A stretch of 64,000 nucleotides of DNA from Chondrus crispus (lineage: Eukaryota; Rhodophyta; Florideophyceae; Gigartinales; Gigartinaceae), in NCBI RefSeq assembly GCF_000350225.1, contig NW_005178773.1:107629-171628 (forward strand). The letters are read 5' to 3'. Numbering within the stretch: position 1 is the stretch's first letter; every line of letters starts with the position of its first letter. The position numbers were made by a program, and so were the translations under genes. The notes beneath the pieces are model-generated. The model searched no databases and was not told the origin of the DNA. It saw only the letters and a program-made list of their open reading frames with translations. This document shows positions 53,032 to 63,924 of the stretch, piece by piece.

Positions 53032-53042
53032 GGTTATGGAGC
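53032..53042 (+). other. C4 primer-binding site containing the gag start codon
   Basis: GGTTATGGAGC directly follows the LTR, matching the initiator tRNA-Met anticodon-loop complement in its first eight bases. The ATG inside it (53,036) is the first codon of the gag-pol frame. Confidence 0.72.
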
Positions 53043-56000
53043 GGACGCAAGAACCGCTGCAAGACGATCACCACAACGAAGGAAGACATCTAAGACGATC
53101 ACCACGTTACAGACAAGAAACACAAGCGAGCAACACCACCCCAAGCCGCTTAGAATATGTCCCAGGAAGCCCCGCCACGCCTCCGCAAACACGCGTTCAG
53201 AGCCCACACCAAGCGCCTCCACGATCCAGTGTCGAGAGCGGCCAAACTCCCGCCCCACAAGCCGAGAGAGATACACCAGCCATCACCATGGCAACGCCCG
53301 ATGAAGAACAGCAGCACGATCACAGGATCCAAGCCCGCCTGCCCCCTTTCAACCCCAACAGGGACAACTTCCCTGCACAGAGGCAAGCACTCAGTGACAT
53401 GGCCATCATTCAAGGAATGAAAAATGTAATGGATCCAACATACGCAACCCCGGATGAGAGCAGCCCACTGTACCAAAAACACAGAAGGAACAGCGCAATC
53501 ATGCGCATGGTTATCACTAACTCCATCCCGACTACCTTCGCTGCAACAGCCGATCTAGCACTCGATGCTTCCCCCAGTCACATAGCACAAACAATTCATG
53601 ACTACTTTACATATGTTACAATAACGGCTCAATTACTCCTCAGGCAAGAAGCAGAGAACACAACAATGACTCACGACACCACGCTTGACGAGTACATTGC
53701 ACGCCACAGAGCAATTCGAACACGAATGCGAATGGCCAACAACCCCAACACCCAATCTGGCGAATCGGTCACAGTCCAACTCATTATACAAGGACTGTCA
53801 ACTCACACAAAATACAAACACCTCCAAGATACATGGGTGGAAACCGGCACCGTCCCGGAAACAATACAAGCGCTTGCACAACGCCTCAAGGCAGTGCATG
53901 CACGAACCATGGAGCGTCAAGCCAAACATCAGCACGCCCCCACCGACACACACCAGCCACCACCCAACTATTACCCAATGCCACCATGCCTGAGAAGAGG
54001 GCAAGGAAGACAACGCGGACGAGGATGGTACCGATTCACAACAAGAGAATACCAGCCCAGAGCCACTCCCGACATGGAGAGCAACCCTCGCACACCCACA
54101 CAAGAAGATGTGAGAGGCAAACCGAGGCCAGCCCCAAAAGCTGCAAAAGGAAACGCAGCATTCTTCACACACGACATGGATGATGACAACCACAGGGACT
54201 GTGAGCAAGAGGACGCGCACTACCACCAAGTCGAAGGTAGGACATTCACACTTGACTCAGGTGCAAACCCAACACACATCAAGCACCCCACGAAAGGCAT
54301 GCGCCGCCTAACACGTACAGTGCGAACTAACACCGCAACGTCCATCACTCCCCCTGCAACTCACCAGGGCATACTTCAGATCCCGATGACCAATCGCAAC
54401 TGGCTTAAGCCGGCCCTCGTCAACCCCCATGTACGAAAAAAACTCTTATCCGTACATGACATCGCCAAACAGTGGGGAGCTGTTATCTTCTACCCCAACA
54501 GCGCCTACGTGCTCAACACAAAAAACAACCACCACGCATTGTTGGCAGTGCCAACTCAGCAAGGGCCTCTACAACCTCAACGTGGCAGCGCCTCCACCGC
54601 AGGCAGCAGCAGCCCGAGCGCTCCAACACACGAGAGCACTAACCAAGCAGAAACGCAGACCAACATCGCGAAAACGAACAACACCAGTGGCCTCACTGAG
54701 AAAGCGCACAACGAAAACAAATAAAAGCGCAATCCCAATGCAAATGCAGCACAACCCCGCACCAACTCCACCACAAAAACGCAATCCCAAAGCACAGCAC
54801 GACTACCACCATTGGCATATGGTGTTCAACCACATCCGACCCTCCACTATCCAGCAAATGGCGAAAAGAAAAATGATCACATACCTGCCCAAATCCCTCT
54901 CCCAACCCCCGCCAAAAATAACATGTACTAGCTGTGTAGCAGCCAAACTGCCCCCCGCCAAGCACAGCCGCACCACCCACGGCTACAGAACAGGAGAGGC
55001 ATTCAGCAGTGACATTTGTGGCCCCTTCTCCACGGCATCTAGACAAGGAAACAAATACTTCATGATCGTGATCGACACACAATCAAGCTATCTCATAATC
55101 ACCTTCCTAAAGACCAGAGATCAAGCCGCAGATCATTTCCACAATGTGCCAACGCACGGGGCAGTATCACAAGCCACGCATACTGCACACGGACAATGCG
55201 AAGGAGTACCTCTCGCACACAACAAAGGCAATGTACAACACACACGGCATACACCATAGCACTACAGTCCCCCACACACCCCAAGAAAATGGAATTGCGG
55301 AAAGAGTCAACAGAACCATTATGAACGCAGCACGGGCATCCCTCCACCATAGCCGACTCCCAAGTCACCATTGGGAAGACGCAATAAGAGATGTAGTCTT
55401 TAAATACAACCACACACTGCACTTGGGCACCGGGCAAATCCCCACCACAGAATGGTACGGCCATAAACCCAAAGTCACGCAATACCTCATATTTGGACAA
55501 CTGGGACACGCTCCACACATAACCAGCAAGACTCAAGTGAAAAAGCCGCACCCCCGAGCGCTCACTGTGCGGTATCTGTACGCAACAGACCCAACGCATG
55601 TCATGGTACTCAACATGTGGGATGGGAAAACCCGGCGCATACGATCCGTGGACTTTAGGCCGTACTACAAAGAAATGGACCAAAATTACAAAGTCAACGT
55701 CCTATTCAAAGCTTTTAACCCCAAAGCCCACTCCCAAACAAATCAACGCCACATCACCAGCACCGATGCACCCTGGTCAGGCGAAAAATTACCCGGACGC
55801 ATGAATGTGGGAAGAAGCCCACAAAAAGGAACTTGACAACCTTGACAACAATGAGGTTGTAACATGGACGCCCGCACAGAAAACCCCCAAAAACACGAAA
55901 CCCATCCCACTCACGATGGGGTATCGATATAAAAGAAACGAACAAGGGATAATTGTGGAGCGAAAAGCACGATGTTCTGCCAGAGGGGACAAGATGATAC

Positions 56001-57280
56001 CACGCGTACACTTTGACCCAGAAAAACCACAACATATATGGCAGACAAAACCACGGTACGCCTCCTATTCGCGGTTGCAGCCACGTTCCACATGCACATC
56101 GAGCACATTGATATAAAGGCTGCATACCTACATGAGAAGTTTGACCACTCAGGCAGTGAGCCCGTATATGCCCGGAAACACCCGAGATTTGACGGATCTT
56201 ACAAGCACCCCGACTCAGTCGGCAAACTCAACAAATATATATATGGCACACCCGGCGCCGGCCACACGTACCTCAGCGCAGTAGTCAATCTACTCCAAAA
56301 ACACAAGTTCACCCAATCAGACGCGGACATGTGCCTCTTCCACCGACGCACACAGAACCACATCATCATCTTGTCGGTGAGTATGGATGACTTCACAGTC
56401 ATCAGTACGTCCAAACAACTGCAGAAAACATTTGCAGCAATACTCAAGACGACGATCAAGATCAAACAGCTTGGGGAACCCGTGCCCCTCCTAGGATGGA
56501 CGATAAAAAATTTGCCAACGGAGATATACACGCATCCCAACCCAACGCCATACAACATGTGGTCAAAAAGGCGGAAATGGACATTTTGAACGGAACCAAC
56601 CCCGTACAACACTAAAACGACACTCCATGGACCAACAGAGGAAGACGAACCAATGCCCAAAATCACAAAAATCTACCAGCGACTTCTCGGGGATATCCGC
56701 TACATCGCGGACTCCACCAGACCGGACATCTACCCCGTCGCGAACAGATTATCGGTGCCAGCCAAATCACCGACAAAGAGGCATTGGATCGCGTTAAAGC
56801 GCATAATTCGGTACCTCAAACACACGCCGACACATGGCCTGCTGTACGAAGCAGGCAACCACAGAGCAAGCATCCAAAAAAATCCCCAACCTCCTGGAGA
56901 CCTACAGTGATGCTGACTTCGCAACAGATGTAACCAACCGCAAATCCATATCTGTAATGGTACATCTGTACAATAGCACGCCCATATGCTGGGGCTCGAT
57001 GAAACAAGCGATAACAGAATTATCCACATGTCAAGCTGAATACATAGCTGCCACTGCAGCTGCCCAGCAAACCGCATGGATTCGACGTCTCCTTCAAGAC
57101 ATCGACATGCTCCCACTGGAGCCCATGCCGTTCCGAATTGACAACCAATCAGCAGTAAGGGTTGCCAAGAACAACGGCCCAACGAAGCGCAGAAAGTTCA
57201 TAGACCTGCGCCACCATTACCTTGCCCGCCAAACAAAGAAGAAGGCGATTGACATCAAACATGTACCAACAACAGAAATG
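53036..57280 (+). pseudogene. gag-pol: C4 Gag-Pol, frameshifted
   Basis: Gag starts in the primer site (53,036) and includes a capsid-like middle, a basic Arg/Gly stretch (RRGQGRQRGRGWYR) and protease FTLDSGANPTHI near 54,250. After a frame change (54,429-54,724) come the integrase zinc site (HWHMVFNH...CTSCVAAK) and SSDICGP; another change near 55,150 leads to HTDNAKEYLS and PQENGIAERV. RT is split near 56,040 (KARCSARGD; IDIKAAYLHEKF; active box SMDDFTVI near 56,390). RNase H follows in two further frames (YSDADFATD, STCQAEYIAA). At least five frame changes; inactive. Confidence 0.88.
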
Positions 57281-57315
57281 CTCTTTACAGTACCCCAAAT
57301 CTCCCCCACACCACT

Positions 57316-57710
57316 CATGCGAAGTCCCTCATCGGCTGACGTCTAATTCGGAATATATTACGATTTATTTCCGCTATTTCGCTTTTTGTACATTTGTATT
57401 ACCTGAAGGCCAAATTACTGCAACAATTAAGGTACACGTGTCGAGAAAGAAACGAGCCCCCCTCTCGAGGAAGCAAAAGTAGTTGCTGCTTCTACGGTGC
57501 CAGGGCGTACCGTACAAAAAATCGAAGTTGATTTTATCGCGGGGCTCGACAGCCAAGAATTGAATCGCTGGCCAACCATTGACCTAGGTCTCCGGTCCGT
57601 CCCGCGAAGTGGGACCAAGTGTTCGACGTGCTGTACGTGTAAGCCTACGATTCCATTTCTGGATGTCAACGCAGTTGTCATTGAGCCGTAATATGTCCAC
57701 TATTCAGAAC
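57316..57710. other. Spacer between G8 and a solo LTR
   Basis: No gene. It is the continuation of the DNA that flanked G8 before insertion (the left continuation ends at 36,752). Confidence 0.55.
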
Positions 57711-57767
57711 TGTGGTGCACGAACGATACCCTTCGTTTACTCTCTGACCCGGCTCCCTCTGCACTTA

Positions 57768-58154
57768 GAGCACCCCTATCGGTGCTGTGTATATGTAAAG
57801 TTTTTGCATATCCAGATACATATAGCCTCTTTCATCCCTATCGGACTGGTTATCTCCAAACATTTGGCATTTTTGGCTATATCTATCTCTTTATTGGAAG
57901 CCGGATGGCGACAAATTTATTCATTTGACCATATAGAGACGCGAATTACATGGCGCCACTTGGCCAAAAGACCATAGGACAGTGTCAATACAGTACCTCT
58001 CGTACTCGATGCCCCCTCGTACACTATGCCTAGCAGGGCACTTCAATTTCAAATTTACTCCTAAACCGATAATGTTGCATACAGAAATGCTATATGCAAA
58101 CGCAAAATTGTACACATTTGGCCACCAAATTTAGCCAAACCGATAGGGGTGCTC
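57768..58154 (+). mobile_element. MITE 1, PIF/Harbinger-like (387 bp)
   Basis: Terminal inverted repeats GAGCACCCCTATCGGT and ACCGATAGGGGTGCTC, perfect over 16 bp. TTA on both sides (57,765-57,767 and 58,155-58,157), the three-base target typical of PIF/Harbinger. No transposase. Confidence 0.85.
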
Positions 58155-58157
58155 TTA

Positions 58158-58812
58158 GAGCACCCCTGCTGGTTTAGTTATATTTCGAGGTTAGATATGA
58201 GAAATTCAGCGTTTGGAGATAGCGATTCTAGGCGCAACACTACCGGTTAGAGGGCAAATTCAAACGTGTTGTGCAGTGATTGGCTCTTTCGGCAGCCGTG
58301 GTCATCCAGTTCGAGGGATGGTAGTGGTGGTGCTGTACGGATATACTGTGGGAGACGTCTCCGGTTCCCATCTCCTCAAGCCCCACATGACACCATCATG
58401 CCCTGGGGGAAGGACAGGGAGGAGAGGAGGAGGAGAGGAGGAGGAAAGGGAGAAGGGAAGGCGTCAGGAAGAATGCAGGAGGGTGGCAGTGGCGGGTAAA
58501 TTCAGCTTGGGATGGGGGTGTTGGGGGTGTTCGCTGTGCACAGAAAACAGTGTGTTCCCTGTGCACAGAGAACATTGCTCGCGCCAAGTCAATAGAATTG
58601 GCGTGGGTTTTGAGTAATTTTTCCAAGTGGCGCAATTCTACTCGCATCTCTATTTGCGCAAATGAGTAAATCTGTCTCCATCCGGTCGGCTGCTTGGAGA
58701 TAGATTTACTCAAAATGGTAAATTTTTTAGAGATACTCACTCCACTGCTCGTGACCAAATCTATCTCCGAAAATCAAAAATTTACTCATTTACTCAACCA
58801 CTAGGGGTGCTC
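58158..58812 (-). mobile_element. MITE 2, PIF/Harbinger-like (655 bp)
   Basis: Ends GAGCACCCCT and AGGGGTGCTC, TTA on both sides; it shares the middle TTA with MITE 1. Its interior around 58,620-58,690 matches MITE 1 (57,895-57,970) in inverted orientation at roughly 75%. A purine run (58,402-58,470) and a duplicated tgtgcacagaraac word (58,536-58,575) account for the extra length. Confidence 0.8.
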
Positions 58813-58899
58813 TTAGTACGGCGGCCGCTTGCCGCCGTAGGTGACACGATATCCGTGTGTGATGTGTACTACATGTGTACGTGTATAGGTATTATCACA

Positions 58900-59445
58900 A
58901 GGACTTTGCCCTTTTTTTAAAGTGCCTGTAAAGCTTTACAGCAGGTGGGGATACTGTACGCCTCTGCTTGCGAGATATCCGCGACCGTTTCTGCTCCGTC
59001 AAGATATCGACGCGTGGAATACCCTTCGAAGGCTTTATCCGTTACAGTAACAGACGTAGGATACGGCTTACACCAATTGCTTTACATACCCTAGGTTGGC
59101 CCTAATGCTCTTGCATAGGGCCGCCCCTGTACTTTCTCCATAAAGTCGACCATTCAAGGGTAGACGTTTATAAAAGCAGGTTGGCTTGTGATCTTTGCAC
59201 AAATCAGGCAGGAATCCCAGAGTGTCACCCCGTCCACGAGGGCGTTTGGTATTTTTCAAACTAGATACGACCAAGAAACAAGCTGCCAGCAGCGTTTTCG
59301 AACAGAGATGAAAGGTGTCGTTTACTGATACCAAGTACGGCGCAACTCCGCCCATCTCTACTCATCGTCACTACAGGTTGCAAACACTATTCCACGACCA
59401 TGACGATGTAAGGGAACGCTACTTGGGACCTTCCACTCATTCCTC
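58900..59445. other. Spacer downstream of the secreted-protein gene
   Basis: No supported gene. It probably holds the 3' UTR of the minus-strand gene that ends at 59,446. No clear AATAAA on the minus strand within 100 bases. Confidence 0.5.
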
Positions 59446-60282
59446 TTAGACGGTGAACTCGAGCTCGAGAACCCTCCTGCCGTCCGAATTCGACCGCCCC
59501 AACCTGCGTTGAATCCTTACCCCGTTGACCACAACGTTCACCACCCACTTCGTACGCTTATTGAAGCAGTTGTTGAAGTGGAACAGCGTGACCGTGTACT
59601 TCCCTCGAACCATGTTTTCGAAGGACACAGCTTCCTTGCCGGCCGGAGAGTCGCCGCACGCGGCCACCAAGTTGTCATTGATACGGCCTCCTACAGATCC
59701 AGGGGGACCAATAACGGAAAGGTCGAAGTCATCGGACGAATCCCACGCCACGTCCACCACGATCGGCCGCACAACCGTCCGGAATGAAAGGCAGTCCCTG
59801 GCGTCCGACGTCGAGATCGTCCGGAACACAGACCCATCCGTGTTCTGAATGTTGTAGTTGCGGATCGGAAGACGGATGCAGAGGTCGTCGAGGAACTCCT
59901 CCTGGTTACCCATGGCGCCACGACGAGCGACGCCCTTGCGGTCGCGCTGGAATGTCAGAGGCGTCAGACGGAAGTAGTTTCTCGGGAACGCGGGTCTCAG
60001 TCCATTGGGCCGGTACCTGTTGATCGGCGTGGTGCCTGAGCCTGATTCAATGAGCGCCGCGCCAGTGGTGCGAACGTTGCCGAGCGTTCTCCCGCCGGGG
60101 AAGTTACGGCAGATGAATGCTGAGCGGGAGTAGTCTGGCCCGCGGAGAAGGATCTTCGCACCCTTGGGACGCATGGAGCCATCAGCGCGGCAGAAGCGGA
60201 ACCGGCATGAGCGGCCGCATTGCGCGTTCGCTGTGAAGGCGATAGCGGCCAGGAGAAGGACGAACAGGAATGAAGCGTTCAT
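59446..60282 (-). CDS. Secreted protein with C-terminal beta-sandwich-like domain
   Basis: Intact 278-residue ORF without introns. The ATG at 60,282 is chosen because it begins a clear signal peptide (MNASFLFVLLLAAIAFTANA) cleaved before QCGRSCRFRFC. The N-terminal 110 residues are Cys/Arg/Gly-rich with ICRNFPGGRTLGNVRTTGAA. The C-terminal 110 residues (VDVAWDSSDDFDLSVIGPPG, then DNLVAACGDSPAG, GKYTVTLFHFNNC) look like a DUF2135/PPC-type calcium-binding-like beta-sandwich; that is a resemblance of pattern, not a verified match. Likely extracellular or cell-wall located. Only complete host-type gene in the window. Confidence 0.85.
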   Translation of the reverse strand: MNASFLFVLLLAAIAFTANAQCGRSCRFRFCRADGSMRPKGAKILLRGPDYSRSAFICRNFPGGRTLGNVRTTGAALIESGSGTTPINRYRPNGLRPAFPRNYFRLTPLTFQRDRKGVARRGAMGNQEEFLDDLCIRLPIRNYNIQNTDGSVFRTISTSDARDCLSFRTVVRPIVVDVAWDSSDDFDLSVIGPPGSVGGRINDNLVAACGDSPAGKEAVSFENMVRGKYTVTLFHFNNCFNKRTKWVVNVVVNGVRIQRRLGRSNSDGRRVLELEFTV

Positions 60283-60368
60283 TGTTGGTATGTGAAGACT
60301 GCCGCACCGAAATGAAGGCTGTTGAGGTTGTGGAGATGACACTTGCTTCCCCTTGCGTTGAGCGCTCT

Positions 60369-60375
60369 CTTTATA
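60369..60375 (-). promoter_or_regulatory. TATA box of the secreted-protein gene
   Basis: Minus strand GAGTATAAAGAG, 87 bases upstream of the ATG. Spacing allows a short 5' UTR. Confidence 0.55.
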
Positions 60376-60399
60376 CTCATGAACGTGTCCGCGATTTAC

Positions 60400-61435
60400 T
60401 CCATGGATAGGCTTTTTGATCGCGAAGACCTTGCCCTCCCCGAATATCGGGCGTTGGCCATGCCCTTGAGACAAAAATGATTCGTATGGAAAGCAAAACT
60501 TCAGAGACTTGAACTCTTGGTGCACTATTCACCGTTCGGTTCATGCCCATGACCACGGAGTAGCAACAAAGCTGTGCCAGAGATGGACATGTGCATTTGA
60601 CTTCTACTTCGATGCCTCGTCACGAATCCTACATGTCAATGGCAGATCGCAGTTTTTTTTGGCACTTTGACGGATTCGAGAAAGATGAATTTTAACGAGG
60701 GATTATATTAGATGTGGAGAAACCTGAACAACAGAGACAAGGAAAGATTCTCCATAATAAATGCGGCGAAGAGTACAAGACAAACATGAAAGACGGTACA
60801 AACATGAGAGACACGACACTGGTTGCGGCAGAATAGAAAGAACGCCGTCCCGCACTGGAAGGCTGAAAATTGACGTTGTTTGTTGTAGTCATGCAGCAGG
60901 AGGGGCCGTCAGTATGACACTGAAGATATATGCATTATTTTCTCTTCAGACTTTCCGGAGGGGGGGTGGAATGGAAGCATGCGGGTTAGATACATGTCGA
61001 GAGCACTCCAGAAGGGTTCCGTAAAAATTGCATGCGTGGGTTTAGGAGAGCGCGTGGGCTTCACTTTCCGTATGAGTGAAGCAACGAGCAGGACAGCTGT
61101 CCAAGCGATGAGAAGGTTCATTGCAGCTCGATAGAGCAGATAGATGGCGCAAATAGATGCCTTGATGTCATCAGATCGTGCACACAGTGGTTGTTTCCTT
61201 GTTGACGCCACTGTGGTGATGAGATGTCAAATGGCAGTAAAAACAAAAATATCTTTATCTCGGAATTTTCCATCGAAGCAAGATTAAGTAATACGAGGCA
61301 ACATATTTTCAAAAGCTGCGACTCCCGTCTTATTCTGCACAGCCACGAATTCATGCTACACTTACAACTTACCGCAATCACATATCATGCGTCCACCAGG
61401 TCTCGGAGCAGCAGTGGGGCGCAGATCTGGATATC
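60400..61435. other. AT-rich intergenic region
   Basis: Short frames only; no motif or repeat recognised. Confidence 0.55.
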
Positions 61436-61686
61436 TAGTGTCTATTGGACGGACGTTTTTGATCATGAGGATTTTTCCTGTCTGTCAGAGCATTAGAAAG
61501 ACCCTCCTAAATACCGTGCATTCTAGGTGCCTTCAAGGGACTTGGGCATTGTTTTTTACTCTTACTGTTACTGTTTCGCGGTAACTATAGCTTTTAGTTC
61601 TCCCTCTTTGCGCCAGAAACGGCGCGGCAAAAAAGCCTCATATGAGGCGAAATCCTCAAATGAGGCGCATTGTCCAATAGACACTA
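61436..61686. mobile_element. TA-target MITE (about 250 bp)
   Basis: Perfect inverted ends TAGTGTCTATTGGAC and GTCCAATAGACACTA. Paired palindromes GCCTCATATGAGGC and CCTCAAATGAGG lie next to the right end. Same family as 18,441-18,954 and 35,522-36,710, and the shortest copy. Confidence 0.87.
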
Positions 61687-63240
61687 GAAACTCGTCAATA
61701 GCCCTAGTCCAATGGCAATGAATGCTAGGATTGTGAGACGAGAAATTGTCACGAGTTGAAGAACGGCTCGCAAAGAAAACCAATGTTTTCGTATTATACT
61801 CTAGGTTGAGGTGTACTCCCTGAACAAGTTGGTAGCCACCTATAACTGTCTTTCTGTGAGTACTTCTGAGCACTTGTTTCTCTCGCGAAAATGGCCTCAA
61901 AACATGGTTACACCTGTTCAAAATGTCCCGAGAGAGCTCAGATTGGGGATGTATGGATATCATCTTGAATTGCAACTACGGCAAGCAATCACGGAGTGCT
62001 TTAGGAATAAATGGCTCTGGAGACGTGTTTGTGACTGCAAAATATAGCTTCCATAGCGATTTCGTAGGCATTTCGCTAGAACAACTATCACTATACACAG
62101 CAGTCTTTAAACGAAGAGCGGCTCCCGGTTCTTGCAATTTAAGTTTTACGCCAAGGATTTCTGAAACAGATTTGACTAAAATTGTGGAAGAAAAAATTAC
62201 AGCTCTGTGGGTTGGTCACTTGTAGAGAAGAGCACGTACGGCAAGGTGAACATGAGCAACTCTAGGAGTATTAGCATCGCTAGAAACTACCCGCCAAGTC
62301 ATGGAAGGAGGACTGACGTCTTCACGTCAGCGCGGCTATTCTGTCACCCGTGCCGAGGGTTGTAGAGAAAGAGAACGAGGAGGAGAAAACGTTGGCGGTA
62401 GTGGAGGTGATAGTAATCTTTGCAACGTACTCAGGACTCATGCGTACTGCAATAATAATAACACAACCAGCTAAATCCATACCAAGATACATACATGCGT
62501 ATCGAACATATGCAGAACTGTTTTTGTTATGCACTCAAATTTCAAATGGCCTTTGCTGTAGTTGTAAGTCGGTGTACCGCGCTGCGTGCGTAGGGGAGGA
62601 ATAAAATAAAATGCAAGACAAGGATAACCGAATGGTCCGCTTTTTTGTTTTCTATTTTTCTGCCTCCTCCGTCTTTTGACCCCCCGTCCTCTCACACAAG
62701 GCAACAGGCAGCCTCTATTCGGACGTACAGTACAGTCGCCTTTGGTGGGTAGATTTCCCACGTTTACATGTGGTCATGCGGACCAATGGATAACTATCCC
62801 AGGAAAACTGTTTTGGAGGTTGTCCCTGTGCAAGACCTTACATATAGGACTACCCTTGGGTATATCCGAAAAATTCCTCCTGACCGTTCTGTCTCATCAT
62901 TTCGTAAAATCTCACAATCTGAAATTTCTTGTCACATGTTGATCATCACACGCGAAAATACTGTTAATCTGCACGCATGGAACCAACGAAGGAAATGGAC
63001 ATGATAAATCAGGCTTGCGATTCTCGAAATGGGAATATGAAATTCAGGGTTGATATCGCATACATGGCATATGCGCCAAATACAGTATCATGTCAGCGGC
63101 CATCGTTTTTGCTTTATCGAGAGGCACCTAGCTGGAGCTTTAGGAATGAAGTAGCTCTGCATTAACGATATAAGTAGATACGTTTGCGGATAGATATCAA
63201 CAGAAAACCAACAACGAACAAAAGAACAGAATAACACAGT
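61687..63240. other. Intergenic region without a supported gene
   Basis: Frames of 60-135 codons lack motifs and overlap each other. An inverted pair around 62,290-62,330 (cgtcttcacgtcag region) is too short to call. Confidence 0.5.
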
Positions 63241-63439
63241 GCTTTAATTGCACAACCAAAATCCTATTGCAACTTGTCCGGCATAGTAGAAGGCTCGAGA
63301 GGGCGTCAAGAATTGACAACCGAGCAGTGAGGAGACTGTTGAACCACGCGGCGATACAGTTCGCGTTTGAATCTGTAGTGCGGTGACCCTGCGCCCTTTA
63401 TCCTTGGTCACCGCCGTCGCGGGGCCGCGTTCTCCGCCT

Positions 63440-63605
63440 TTGACACGTGTCTGATAAGCGCGACACACGTGTACTGTGCGCGCACACTTGGGAAGGTAGA
63501 CAACGTGTACCATACGGGGCCACACGTGTACCACACGTGGCCACACGTGTATGACAGTCGTATGACACGTATATGATACGTGTACGCCACGTGTACATAC
63601 GTGGT
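63440..63605. promoter_or_regulatory. ACGTG-motif cluster
   Basis: At least eight ACGTG/CACGT motifs in 165 bp (for example ccacacgtgtaccacacgtg and cgccacgtgtacatacgtgg). The same motif density occurs in the U3 parts of several LTRs here, so this may be the remnant of an LTR whose ends I cannot find. Confidence 0.5.
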
Positions 63606-63924
63606 GCCCACAAGTTTCTACGCTAATTTGCGTAGCGTCTAATGCCAAGTGGCAATTCTAAGGGTCAGTCACATTCTACAAGTGGTAGATCATGTATGAT
63701 AGTGGATGGCTGTGAATGACTGGTCCCACATCTACAGACCAATCAAATCGTTTCGTCCCACATCTACATCTCGACCAATTAAAACGATTGGTCCCACATG
63801 CTTACATCATTAATGTAATGTTTGGCCCAGTAAACTCCCCAACTCGAGCACACACTCGCGAACAGACCTATGAACCATTCGCCGCCTTCCCAGCCGCCGC
63901 CGTTGTCTCCAAAAGCAACTGTTC

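Larger units (their letters stand above)
52891..57285 (+). mobile_element. C4, Ty1/copia lacking its 3' end
   Basis: 5' LTR, primer site and a decayed gag-pol on the plus strand. The RNase H coding region ends abruptly near 57,280 and G8 LTR sequence follows, so the last codons and the 3' LTR were deleted. It is inserted in the G8 5' LTR, which resumes as tacagtaccccaaatctc. A 141-bp solo LTR of the same family is at 57,711-58,899 (with inserts). Confidence 0.88.
36758..57310 (-). mobile_element. G8, gag-protease-only gypsy element, TSD ccact, hosting G2 and C4
   Basis: The 5-bp duplication ccact is present at 36,753-36,757 and 57,311-57,315, 20.5 kb apart, and defines the original insertion. 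G8 parts: 3' LTR 36,758-37,035; pol fragment and gag 37,045-39,288; 5' LTR pieces 39,288-39,387, 52,704-52,890 and about 57,286-57,310. G2 and C4 both lie inside its 5' LTR. Without them G8 is about 2.9 kb. Pol ends at the start of RT, directly beside the 3' LTR, so this copy could only have moved with enzymes from elsewhere. Confidence 0.9.
57711..58899 (-). repeat. C4-family solo LTR carrying two MITEs
   Basis: Minus-strand start TGTGATAATACC at 58,899 and end GTGCACCACA at 57,711. Pieces 57,711-57,767 and 58,816-58,899 add to 141 bp, the exact length of the C4 LTR. Flanking 5-mers agaac and aggac differ at one base. The insertion point is a TTA. Confidence 0.9.

Noticed and set aside
57895..58690. 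Shared GWRQIYSF-like translation in the two MITEs as a transposase relic
   Set aside because: The similarity is at DNA level in inverted orientation, only about 75 bases long, and embedded in elements without other coding content.
63241..63640. A further solo LTR
   Set aside because: ACGTG-rich like the U3 regions, but I found neither TG...CA ends with inverted repeats nor a target duplication.
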